A DNA stretch of 64,000 nucleotides from Pseudomonas denitrificans (nom. rej.) (GTDB lineage: Bacteria > Pseudomonadota > Gammaproteobacteria > Pseudomonadales > Pseudomonadaceae): the NCBI RefSeq assembly GCF_008807415.1, contig NZ_CP043626.1, positions 4,092,001-4,156,000 of the forward strand, given 5' to 3'. Positions 58,026-64,000 of this stretch are shown piece by piece. The notes beneath the pieces are model-generated. The model worked only from the letters and a program-made list of their open reading frames with translations, searched no databases and was not told the origin of the DNA. How positions within the stretch are numbered: position 1 is the stretch's first letter; the number at the start of each line of letters is the position of its first letter. The position numbers and the translations under genes were made by a program.

Positions 58026-58610
58026 GTGACTGCCGTACAACTGATCGTTGGCCTGGGAAATCCAGGCCCCGAATACGACCAGACCCGGCATAACGCGGGG
58101 GCCCTTTTCGTTGAGCGACTGGCGGACGCGCAACGCGCGAACCTGTCGCTGGACAAGAAGTACTTCGGCCTGGTCGGCAAGTTCAGCCACAAGGGCCGCG
58201 ACGTTCGTCTGCTCATCCCCACCACCTACATGAACCGCAGCGGCCAGGCCGTGGCGGCGCTCGCCGGATTCTTCCGCATTCCGGTCGAAGCCATCCTGGT
58301 GGCCCACGACGAACTCGACATGCCTCCCGGCGTCGCCAAGCTCAAGAAGGGCGGCGGACACGGCGGGCACAACGGGCTGCGCGACATCATCGCCCAACTC
58401 GGCAACCAGAACGGTTTCCATCGCCTGCGGCTTGGCATCGGCCATCCGGGGCACAGCAGCCTGGTCTCCGGCTTCGTCCTCGGCCGCGCCCCGCGCTCCG
58501 AGCAGGAACTGCTCGACACCAGCATCGACTCCGCCCTCGGCGTGCTGCCGGAAATGCTCGACGGGGACTGGACCCGCGCGATGCAGAAGCTGCACAGCCA
58601 GAAGGCCTGA
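58026..58610 (+). CDS. pth: peptidyl-tRNA hydrolase
   Basis: A 194-residue enzyme releasing peptides from drop-off peptidyl-t[23 protein letters not shown] contains the catalytic His, and [15 protein letters not shown] and LRLGIGHPG are conserved. It starts with GTG at 58026 preceded by AAGGAAGGGG. It is part of the rplY-pth-ychF group. Confidence 0.96.
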   Translation: MTAVQLIVGLGNPGPEYDQTRHNAGALFVERLADAQRANLSLDKKYFGLVGKFSHKGRDVRLLIPTTYMNRSGQAVAALAGFFRIPVEAILVAHDELDMPPGVAKLKKGGGHGGHNGLRDIIAQLGNQNGFHRLRLGIGHPGHSSLVSGFVLGRAPRSEQELLDTSIDSALGVLPEMLDGDWTRAMQKLHSQKA

Positions 58611-58649
58611 CACACCTCAATTTCCGCCACGTGGCGCGAGGAACCTAGC

Positions 58650-59750
58650 ATGGGATTCAACTGCGGCATCGTCGGCCTGCCCAACGTCGGCAAGTCCACC
58701 CTGTTCAACGCCCTGACCAAATCCGGCATCGCGGCGGAAAACTTCCCCTTCTGCACCATCGAGCCGAACAGCGGCATCGTACCGATGCCCGACGCCCGCC
58801 TCGATGCGCTGGCCGAGATCGTCAAGCCCGAGCGCGTGATCCCGACCACCATGGAATTCGTCGACATCGCCGGCCTGGTAGCGGGCGCCTCCAAGGGTGA
58901 AGGCCTGGGCAACAAGTTCCTCGCCAACATCCGCGAGACCGACGCCATCGCCCACGTGGTGCGCTGCTTCGAAGACGAGAACGTCATCCACGTCTCCAAC
59001 AGCGTCGACCCCAAGCGCGACATCGAGATCATCGACCTCGAACTGATCTTCGCCGACCTCGACAGCTGCGAGAAGCAACTGCAGAAGGTCGCGCGCAACG
59101 CCAAGGGTGGCGACAAGGACGCCCTGGTGCAGAAAGCCCTGCTGGAAAAGCTCATCCCCCACTTCAGCGAAGGCAAACCCGCCCGCTCGCTGATGAAGAA
59201 CATGGGCGATGACGAGAAGCGCCTCATCCGCAGCTTCCACCTGCTGACCAGCAAGCCGGTCATGTACATCGCCAACGTTGCCGAAGACGGCTTCGAGAAC
59301 AACCCGCACCTGGACGTCGTGCGCGCCATCGCCGAAGAAGAAGGCGCCATGGTCGTACCGGTGTGCAACAAGATCGAAGCCGAGATCGCCGAGCTGGACG
59401 ATGGCGAAGAGAAGGACATGTTCCTCGAGTCCCTCGGCCTCGAAGAGCCCGGCCTGAACCGCGTGATCCGCGCCGGCTACGAGCTGCTGCACCTGCAGAC
59501 CTACTTCACCGCCGGTGTGAAGGAAGTCCGCGCCTGGACCGTCCGCGTCGGCGCCACCGCCCCGCAGGCCGCCGCCGTGATCCATACCGACTTCGAAAAA
59601 GGCTTCATCCGCGCCGAAGTCGTCGCCTACGACGACTTCATCCAGTTCAAGGGCGAACAGGGCGCGAAAGAAGCCGGCAAATGGCGCCTGGAAGGCAAGG
59701 ACTACATCGTCAAGGACGGCGACGTGATGCACTTCCGCTTCAACGTCTGA
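58650..59750 (+). CDS. ychF: redox-regulated ATPase YchF (OBG family)
   Basis: A 366-residue P-loop ATPase that binds ribosomes and damps the oxidative stress response. G1 is [15 protein letters not shown]3 is [17 protein letters not shown], and the altered G4 NKIEAE explains ATP preference. The C-terminal TGS-like domain ends [11 protein letters not shown]. It follows pth by 39 bp and is closed by a strong terminator. Confidence 0.96.
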   Translation: MGFNCGIVGLPNVGKSTLFNALTKSGIAAENFPFCTIEPNSGIVPMPDARLDALAEIVKPERVIPTTMEFVDIAGLVAGASKGEGLGNKFLANIRETDAIAHVVRCFEDENVIHVSNSVDPKRDIEIIDLELIFADLDSCEKQLQKVARNAKGGDKDALVQKALLEKLIPHFSEGKPARSLMKNMGDDEKRLIRSFHLLTSKPVMYIANVAEDGFENNPHLDVVRAIAEEEGAMVVPVCNKIEAEIAELDDGEEKDMFLESLGLEEPGLNRVIRAGYELLHLQTYFTAGVKEVRAWTVRVGATAPQAAAVIHTDFEKGFIRAEVVAYDDFIQFKGEQGAKEAGKWRLEGKDYIVKDGDVMHFRFNV

Positions 59751-59766
59751 GCCCGCTCCAGCCTCG

Positions 59767-59797
59767 AAAAAGCCCCGGCCACCCGCCGGGGCTTTTT
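59767..59797 (+). terminator. rho-independent terminator after ychF
   Basis: A 13-bp stem AAAAAGCCCCGGC / GCCGGGGCTTTTT with a 5-nt loop lies 16 bp after the stop and ends in a T run. Confidence 0.93.
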
Positions 59798-59887
59798 CAT
59801 AGGGCGCCTTGTCACGCCGCTCATCGCGAAAATCCGGCGCCACCGGCTAAATGATTGATAGATCAGAACAATATTCAAGAAAAGGGG

Positions 59888-59916
59888 TTGACACCCCCCT
59901 CGATCTGCGGAAAATG
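59888..59916 (+). promoter_or_regulatory. promoter of tRNA-Met
   Basis: A consensus -35 TTGACA (59888-59893) is followed after 17 bp by the -10-like AAAATG (59911-59916), 10 bp before the mature tRNA 5' end. Confidence 0.6.
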
Positions 59917-59926
59917 CGCGCCACTC

Positions 59927-60003
59927 GGCTACATAGCTCAGTCGGTTAGAGCGCAGCATTCATAATGCTGATGTCCCAGGTTCAAGTCCCGGTGTAGCCA
60001 CCA
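59927..60003 (+). tRNA. tRNA-Met (anticodon CAT), integration target
   Basis: A 77-nt cloverleaf with acceptor stem GGCTACA/TGTAGCC, anticodon loop TTCATAA and encoded CCA. The GGCTAC..AGCTCAG start is the elongator Met type. The lower-GC element with a tyrosine integrase begins directly after it, so its 3' half is the probable attachment site. Confidence 0.95.
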
Positions 60004-60010
60004 TACAAAA

Positions 60011-60038
60011 CAAAGGGTTAGCGAAAGCTAGCCCTTTG
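60011..60038 (+). terminator. hairpin terminator just inside the island, after tRNA-Met
   Basis: CAAAGGGTTAGC-GAAA-GCTAGCCCTTTG is a 12-bp stem with a GNRA tetraloop, starting 8 bp after the tRNA CCA. A GTGCTTTCTG tail follows. It could end the tRNA transcript after integration. Confidence 0.65.
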
Positions 60039-60154
60039 TGCTTTCTGGGGTAGTGACTACGAAGTGACTACACCCTGTCTACCTCTCAAATCTGTTGCTC
60101 CCCTAGCTCCCGATCTCTAGCCTTGTCATACCCCAGATATGGATGGAGACAGGC

Positions 60155-61045
60155 ATGGACGAGCCAGCTATCGACTTAACCCCCCTTCAAAACGACATCG
60201 CTCGAAAAGTTGGCGTTTGCATCATTCGATTGCAGCAGTACGAGCAGGGAGTGAAGCGACTCATCTCTACCCAGGAGATTGGGGGCTCCGCCACGACCAT
60301 ACGGGACAATTTCGCCAAGCGAACAAGAGAGTTTGCCGACAAGACCCTTGGCCAAGTCAAAAACACACTCGTCAGCGGCTTTTTAAACAATGCACCAGAC
60401 GACGAAACGGACAACTGGGGAGTGGGCGCAACAGAATCTCTGTTACGGGTGACGATCCATGCACCGCTATCTGGGCAAAAGCTCCAAGATACTAAAGATC
60501 GTTTAGATAGCTTCGTGGCGCTCCGCAATGAGCTCGTGCATCACTTCACAGAGCGTTTCAATCTTCAGAGCTACGAAGACTGCCAGAGGGCGTTGAGCTA
60601 CCTAGACACAACTCATGCCGCAATTGACGAGCAACATCAGGAGCTTCGCGGATGGGAAGAGAGCGCTATTCGGATCACGAAAGCGGCGAAGGAGCTAATA
60701 CAATCGCCAGGTTTCGAGGACCTCCTCATTTTCGGGATTGTTGACGGCCAACCCCATGAATGGCCCAAAACGGTAGTCGTTCAGTACCTGAAAATGATCG
60801 AACAAGATTTCGCTGTTGATGGCTGGACCTGTCTAGCTGAGGCAATTAAGACATTCCAGGAGAATTGGCCGGAGCACACCCCAAAGAAATATGGATGTAG
60901 CAGTTGGCGGCATCTCATTCATGAATCGCGCCTATTTGATCTTCAGAGGCGCAGGCAGCATGGATCCGAGACAGGTCAGATCTGGTTCCGCAGCAAACCT
61001 AAATCAGAAATCCCCCCAAAGCCCGCTACAGTCCCCATGGGTTAG
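60155..61045 (+). CDS. HEPN-like + OST-HTH/LOTUS domain protein
   Basis: A 296-residue protein with two domains. Residues 1-190 are all-helical and HEPN-like: VALRNELVHHF holds an R-x4-H motif (R124, H129), the catalytic pattern of HEPN ribonucleases. Residues 221-280 (WTCLAEAIKTF..PKKYGCSSWRHLIHESRLFDL..IWFR) read as an OST-HTH/LOTUS domain, which binds RNA. A role as an RNA-targeting nuclease or regulator is inference. The ATG at 60155 follows GGAGA; an in-frame ATG at 60143 adds four residues. Codon use is unlike the core genome. Its 3' end overlaps the toxin gene tail by 20 bp, on opposite strands. Confidence 0.72.
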   Translation: MDEPAIDLTPLQNDIARKVGVCIIRLQQYEQGVKRLISTQEIGGSATTIRDNFAKRTREFADKTLGQVKNTLVSGFLNNAPDDETDNWGVGATESLLRVTIHAPLSGQKLQDTKDRLDSFVALRNELVHHFTERFNLQSYEDCQRALSYLDTTHAAIDEQHQELRGWEESAIRITKAAKELIQSPGFEDLLIFGIVDGQPHEWPKTVVVQYLKMIEQDFAVDGWTCLAEAIKTFQENWPEHTPKKYGCSSWRHLIHESRLFDLQRRRQHGSETGQIWFRSKPKSEIPPKPATVPMG

Positions 61046-61445
61046 TCAGCGGGACGCCAAAGCTTTCAAAGTGACGGACGTTCCGCGTGGCGATCTGTAC
61101 TCCGTGAAGCCGGGCAATCGCAGCGATTTGCCCGTCCGCCATATCGGCAATCTTTCCCTTGGCCTCACTGTCTGCCGCCAACTCCGCGTAATGCACTGCG
61201 GCGTCCGCATCGAACGGCAAGATCCTCCCAGCAAAGTCCTCTTCGAACATAGCGATGGCCACGTCCTGTAGCGCTTGCCTGCGCTTACCTTCCGGCATCC
61301 TGGCGATGCCATAAAGGATCTCAGCCACCGTGATCGAGGAGATCAGCAGATCCTGGGCAGGTTGAGCGTCGATCCAGGCAACCACCGCCGGATCCGGCTT
61401 GGCTCTCATCAGCTCCGACAGGACATTGGTGTCGAGCAGAATCAT
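61026..61445 (-). CDS. PIN-domain toxin (FitB/VapC type)
   Basis: A 139-residue PIN-domain ribonuclease. Acidic active-site residues are D5 in MILLDTNVLSELM, E42 in VAEILYGI and D101/D104 in DMADGQIAAIA. The GRILPFDADAAVHYAEL segment is typical of the FitB/StbB subgroup. VapC-type toxins cleave tRNA or rRNA and arrest growth. It overlaps its antitoxin gene by four bases (ATGA), so the two are co-translated. Confidence 0.9.
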   Translation of the reverse strand: MILLDTNVLSELMRAKPDPAVVAWIDAQPAQDLLISSITVAEILYGIARMPEGKRRQALQDVAIAMFEEDFAGRILPFDADAAVHYAELAADSEAKGKIADMADGQIAAIARLHGVQIATRNVRHFESFGVPLTNPWGL

Positions 61446-61687
61446 TCGTCGAAGTCCGCAGCCCGCGCCTTAGCCTTGCGTGCCGGCAGCTCAATCTCTG
61501 CGCCACCGACGGATGCAAAGCGGGCATGAATTCGGCTGCCCAAACCACCCTGCTTCTCTTTCGGAGAAAGTGCCTGAGCGAGGATCACGCGGACTTCCTC
61601 TTCCATCGAGCGGCCATGGTTCGCGGCTACCACTCTGAGTTTGGCCTTGAGGTCTTCATCTAGGTTTCTAATCGTGATGCTGGCCAT
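61442..61687 (-). CDS. FitA-like ribbon-helix-helix antitoxin
   Basis: An 81-residue antitoxin. The N-terminal ribbon-helix-helix MASITIRNLDEDLKAKLRVV..HGRSMEEEVRVIL is the FitA/Arc-type DNA-binding fold, and the basic C-terminal tail would block the PIN toxin. I chose the ATG at 61687 because family members begin MASITIRNLD; the frame extends 17 codons further across the operator. It is first in the pair and should autoregulate with the toxin. Confidence 0.88.
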   Translation of the reverse strand: MASITIRNLDEDLKAKLRVVAANHGRSMEEEVRVILAQALSPKEKQGGLGSRIHARFASVGGAEIELPARKAKARAADFDE

Positions 61688-61698
61688 TGGAGCCACCG

Positions 61699-61724
61699 TG
61701 ATATCAATGAAATCACTGATATCG
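61699..61724 (-). promoter_or_regulatory. FitAB operator (two TGATATC boxes)
   Basis: TGATATCA (61699-61706, a perfect palindrome) and TGATATCG (61717-61724) have an 18-bp period just upstream of the antitoxin start. Ribbon-helix-helix antitoxins bind such spaced palindromes. Confidence 0.6.
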
Positions 61725-61793
61725 TACTTGAGATTCAACGTGCTCCACCAGCATCAGCAACCGTAAGAGGGTGGCCGCTCGCTCCGAACAGGC

Positions 61794-62882
61794 CTAGTCC
61801 CGCGAAATCTCCTGGGGCGGCTCCGAGACATTGGCAAAACCAATTGCCTCCGTCCCCTTTGGCCCGCTTTTCCAACCTTCCTTTCTCCGCAGCTTTCTCG
61901 CCCACGCCTCTAACGTGTAGTAGGACGTCATCGCCAGAAGCAGCGTAATCAGCGTTCCAACCGTCAAAGCTGACTGCCAGCCATAGGCCTTCCGCAGATA
62001 CATGAAGATAGGAAAATGGAACAAATAGATCCCGTAGGACCAGAGGCCAAGGTACCGCAACGGTGCCCATCCAAGCAGACGACTGAAGGCCCCTCCCCCC
62101 AACGCTAGAAGGATTGCAGCAGCGGAGGCGAGTTCGACCAGAGTCACCCCAAGCTGAAGAAGGAGCGTCTTGTCAGGTAGAAGTCCCACAGCTATCACCA
62201 AGGGAACCAAAGCCAAGAGCGCGAAAAGCCTTACCCTTCCGCTAGGGGGCTGGAAGCCGTTAGCGATAGCAATAACGGCCCCCAAGACCAGTCCCGTAAA
62301 CCGCGAATCGAACCGGTAATAGGCGAGCTTCCAGGGCTGATTCTCGAAGCACCAAAATCGCCAGTACGTTCCTAGCACGTAAAGAACAATCAGCCCCAGG
62401 AGCAAGGACCTACTACTTACTCCTCTCGTCGCCAGCAAGAGCAGCGGCCATATCAGGTAGAAGTGCTCCTCGACTGCCAAAGACCATGTGTGGCTGAGCA
62501 TGCGGGGTACGTCATACAGCGCCTTGCTGTAATCACTCAGATAGCTAGCCGCAAGCAATACGTCCCGGTAATGGCCGTCGTACCAGGGCCAGAATCGAGG
62601 TGCTAACAGGGTGTACAAGACCAGCAGCAGGATCAGTGGAGGGGTCAAGCGGAGGAAACGGCGCCAATAGAAGCTCCTCAACTTTATGTCTGCACGCTGT
62701 TGAAGTTCTTTCCGCAGCAGACAAGTGATCAGAAAACCGCTGATCACAAAAAATACGTCGACGCCAATGAGGCCCTGCTTGAGAAAAGGGGCTCTTGAGT
62801 GAAAGAACATCACCAAGATAACTGCAATGGCTCTCAATCCATCGAGCGCAGGCAAGTTGGGCATTTGCGCATCCAGCAGCAA
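61794..62882 (-). CDS. acyltransferase 3 family membrane protein (OafA/YrhL type)
   Basis: A 362-residue protein with about ten TM helices. LPALDGLRAIAVILVMFFHSRAPF, GVDVFFVISGFLI, YWRRFLRLTPPLI and HTWSLAVEEHFYLIWPL are the four conserved blocks of the Acyl_transf_3 family. Members O-acetylate lipopolysaccharide or other glycans. In a prophage or island such a gene often changes the O antigen and blocks further phage adsorption. No SGNH domain is attached. The substrate is unknown. Confidence 0.87.
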   Translation of the reverse strand: MLLDAQMPNLPALDGLRAIAVILVMFFHSRAPFLKQGLIGVDVFFVISGFLITCLLRKELQQRADIKLRSFYWRRFLRLTPPLILLLVLYTLLAPRFWPWYDGHYRDVLLAASYLSDYSKALYDVPRMLSHTWSLAVEEHFYLIWPLLLLATRGVSSRSLLLGLIVLYVLGTYWRFWCFENQPWKLAYYRFDSRFTGLVLGAVIAIANGFQPPSGRVRLFALLALVPLVIAVGLLPDKTLLLQLGVTLVELASAAAILLALGGGAFSRLLGWAPLRYLGLWSYGIYLFHFPIFMYLRKAYGWQSALTVGTLITLLLAMTSYYTLEAWARKLRRKEGWKSGPKGTEAIGFANVSEPPQEISRD

Positions 62883-62929
62883 TAGAGCCGAGTTGGCTAT
62901 CTCAGATCATAGAACGGTCTATCCCCTCT

Positions 62930-63934
62930 TCAAACCGAAGCTACTTTGCCAATAAGCACGCCACTTTGCGCAAGCGGTGACAGACGCATGGCAGACTCCA
63001 AATGCTCCGGCGACAGGTGCGCATACCGCATCGTCATCGTGATCGACGAGTGCCCCAGGATCCGCTGCAGCGTGAGGATGTCCCCTCCTCCCATCATGTA
63101 ATGGCTAGCGAAGGTGTGGCGGAGGATGTGGGTCAGTTGGCCCGGCGTCTGGAATCCACAGCGCTCATAGGCGCAACGGAAGGCAGCGCGGCAGGACATG
63201 AACAGGCGGCCGGTTCCAGGCATACCCACCTTGAACATCAGTTGCTCCAGCTCAGCCGGGATCGGTACTGAGCGGCTCTGGCGGTTCTTCGTCCGGTGGT
63301 AGTGGACCTTTCCCCCATGCACGGCTCCACGGGCGATGCTCTCGGCCTCTTCCCAGCGGGCACCTGTAGCGAGGCACAGGAGAGCGACCGGGTACGTGTG
63401 GTTGTTCGTGCTGGCCTTGCACTCCTCGAGGAGCTGGGCGACCTGATCCAGGGTGAGGAAGGTCAGTTCGACTTGATCAGTCTTGATCTGCCGGACGTTG
63501 GCCAATGGGTTTGCCTTGTGCCATGAGCCGAGGCGGATCAGCTCGGAGAAGATGGCCGACAGGTAACGCTGTTCGTGGTTGACGGTCTCCGGCTTCACCT
63601 CGGTCAGACGGCGTTGCCGGTAGCGTGCCCAAGCGAGCGAGTCGAACTCGAAAGCTTGCGGATCGCCGAGGCGTTCAGCCAATGCTTGGCAGCGAGCCAG
63701 GCGCTGTTTGCCGTCCTTCAAGGTGCAGCCATGGAGGTCGTACCAGACCTTCACCAGATCGGAGAGGCGATCATCCAGCGGGCGGCCTGTCTCGCCCAGG
63801 ACGGCGAAGAAGTCCTGTTCATACCGAATGGCTGCGGACTTGGTGGCGAAGCCCTTCTTGCGGATCCTGCGACCGGAGCGACCGTTCTCGTAGAAGTCAG
63901 CCGTCCACGTCTTCCCATCCTTGCGCGCGGTCAT
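62930..63934 (-). CDS. tyrosine-type site-specific integrase
   Basis: A 334-residue phage-type integrase. The catalytic set is visible: R193 in LATGARWEEAESI, K215 in RTKNRQSR, H269-x2-R272 in HILRHTFASHY, H295 in LGHSSITMTMRY and the nucleophile Y304. The N-terminal part has an AP2-like arm-binding region (WTADFYENGRSGRRIRKKGF) and a core-binding SAM-like domain. It reads toward tRNA-Met 3 kb away, the likely attachment site. The start overlaps an upstream gene by four bases. Confidence 0.92.
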   Translation of the reverse strand: MTARKDGKTWTADFYENGRSGRRIRKKGFATKSAAIRYEQDFFAVLGETGRPLDDRLSDLVKVWYDLHGCTLKDGKQRLARCQALAERLGDPQAFEFDSLAWARYRQRRLTEVKPETVNHEQRYLSAIFSELIRLGSWHKANPLANVRQIKTDQVELTFLTLDQVAQLLEECKASTNNHTYPVALLCLATGARWEEAESIARGAVHGGKVHYHRTKNRQSRSVPIPAELEQLMFKVGMPGTGRLFMSCRAAFRCAYERCGFQTPGQLTHILRHTFASHYMMGGGDILTLQRILGHSSITMTMRYAHLSPEHLESAMRLSPLAQSGVLIGKVASV

Positions 63935-64000
63935 ATCGCGTAGCCCCGCCTGATGTAGCGATCATTTATGAGTCCAATGACGTGCTTTTCGAGGTCGCGA
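63931..64000 (-). CDS. 3' end of a gene coupled to the integrase (partial)
   Basis: On the minus strand the frame is open from the window edge and ends R-D-L-E-K-H-V-I-G-L-I-N-D-R-Y-I-R-R-G-Y then A-I and TGA, with the stop overlapping the integrase ATG (ATGA). Only 22 residues are visible. Its place suggests an excisionase or a small phage regulator, but no family can be assigned. Confidence 0.45.
   Translation of the reverse strand, partial: RDLEKHVIGLINDRYIRRGYAI

Larger units (their letters stand above)
60004..64000. mobile_element. left end of a tRNA-Met-integrated genomic island or prophage
   Basis: From the tRNA 3' end to the window edge the DNA has lower GC and different codon use from the 60 kb before it. 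It carries cargo genes, a tyrosine integrase read toward the tRNA and the end of a coupled upstream gene. No second copy of the tRNA 3' end occurs inside the window, so the element continues to the right. Confidence 0.8.

Noticed and set aside
60139..60495. Short plus-strand frame overlapping the start of the HEPN-LOTUS gene
   Set aside because: It is out of frame with the domain-bearing protein, Arg/Ser-rich and without a family.

Overview
The window is high-GC, densely packed chromosome from a Pseudomonas of the P. aeruginosa lineage (P. nitroreducens/citronellolis-like rather than P. aeruginosa itself). The call rests on gene order: olsBA, a tandem usp, acpH, pyeR-pyeM-xenB, feoABC, argP/argO, sodB, bifA, the imelysin cluster and mexVW follow one another as I remember them in P. 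aeruginosa PAO1. The hemH to ychF block (phr, pagL, murI-moeB-prmC-prfA-hemA, lolB-ispE-tRNA-prs-rplY-pth-ychF) also matches a second PAO1 region. Intergenic REP-type repeats are of pseudomonad kind.

Layout. 1-5.9 kb: ornithine-lipid synthesis, stress protein, acyl-carrier-protein phosphodiesterase, and the ArsR-controlled pyeR-pyeM-xenB operon. 6.0-8.9 kb: ferrous iron uptake (feoABC, minus strand) behind a Fur-like site. 9-15 kb: a coiled-coil membrane protein, two dehydrogenases, and an arginine regulator/exporter pair. 15-18 kb: sodB and the c-di-GMP phosphodiesterase bifA. 18.1-23.5 kb: a probable iron-regulated envelope cluster of two imelysin lipoproteins, a di-haem lipoprotein and a DUF1513 protein. 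23.7-30 kb: a chemoreceptor and a MexVW-type RND pump without its own outer-membrane channel. 30.3-37.1 kb: the minor-pilin operon fimU-pilV-pilW-pilX-pilY1-pilE, with pilY1 frameshifted at a run of G. 37.3-40 kb: a WG-repeat-like secreted protein and a second frameshifted gene, an MFS transporter. 40-47 kb: hemH, then a light-response block (FAD oxidoreductase, YbgA-like protein, LitR-like MerR regulator, photolyase) carrying three paired TTGTACA boxes. 47.2-52.6 kb: pagL and the hemA-prfA-prmC-moeB-murI operon. 52.8-59.8 kb: lolB-ispE, two tRNA-Gln genes, prs, rplY, pth, ychF.

At 59.9 kb a tRNA-Met gene marks the edge of an integrated element that runs off the right end of the window. It has visibly lower GC. 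It carries a HEPN-LOTUS (OST-HTH) fusion protein, a FitAB/VapBC toxin-antitoxin pair with a two-box operator, a membrane acyltransferase and a tyrosine integrase with a coupled upstream gene. The HEPN-LOTUS protein is the best candidate for an undescribed defence or RNA-regulation function.

Non-coding DNA is mostly terminators and four repeat families: a ~119 bp repeat present as an inverted pair at 22.2 and 26.8 kb, an ~80 bp inverted-repeat element at 5.9 and 30.1 kb, a GCGGATAAC family (three copies) and short REP palindromes (six sites). All gene names come from reading the translated sequences; no database search was possible.
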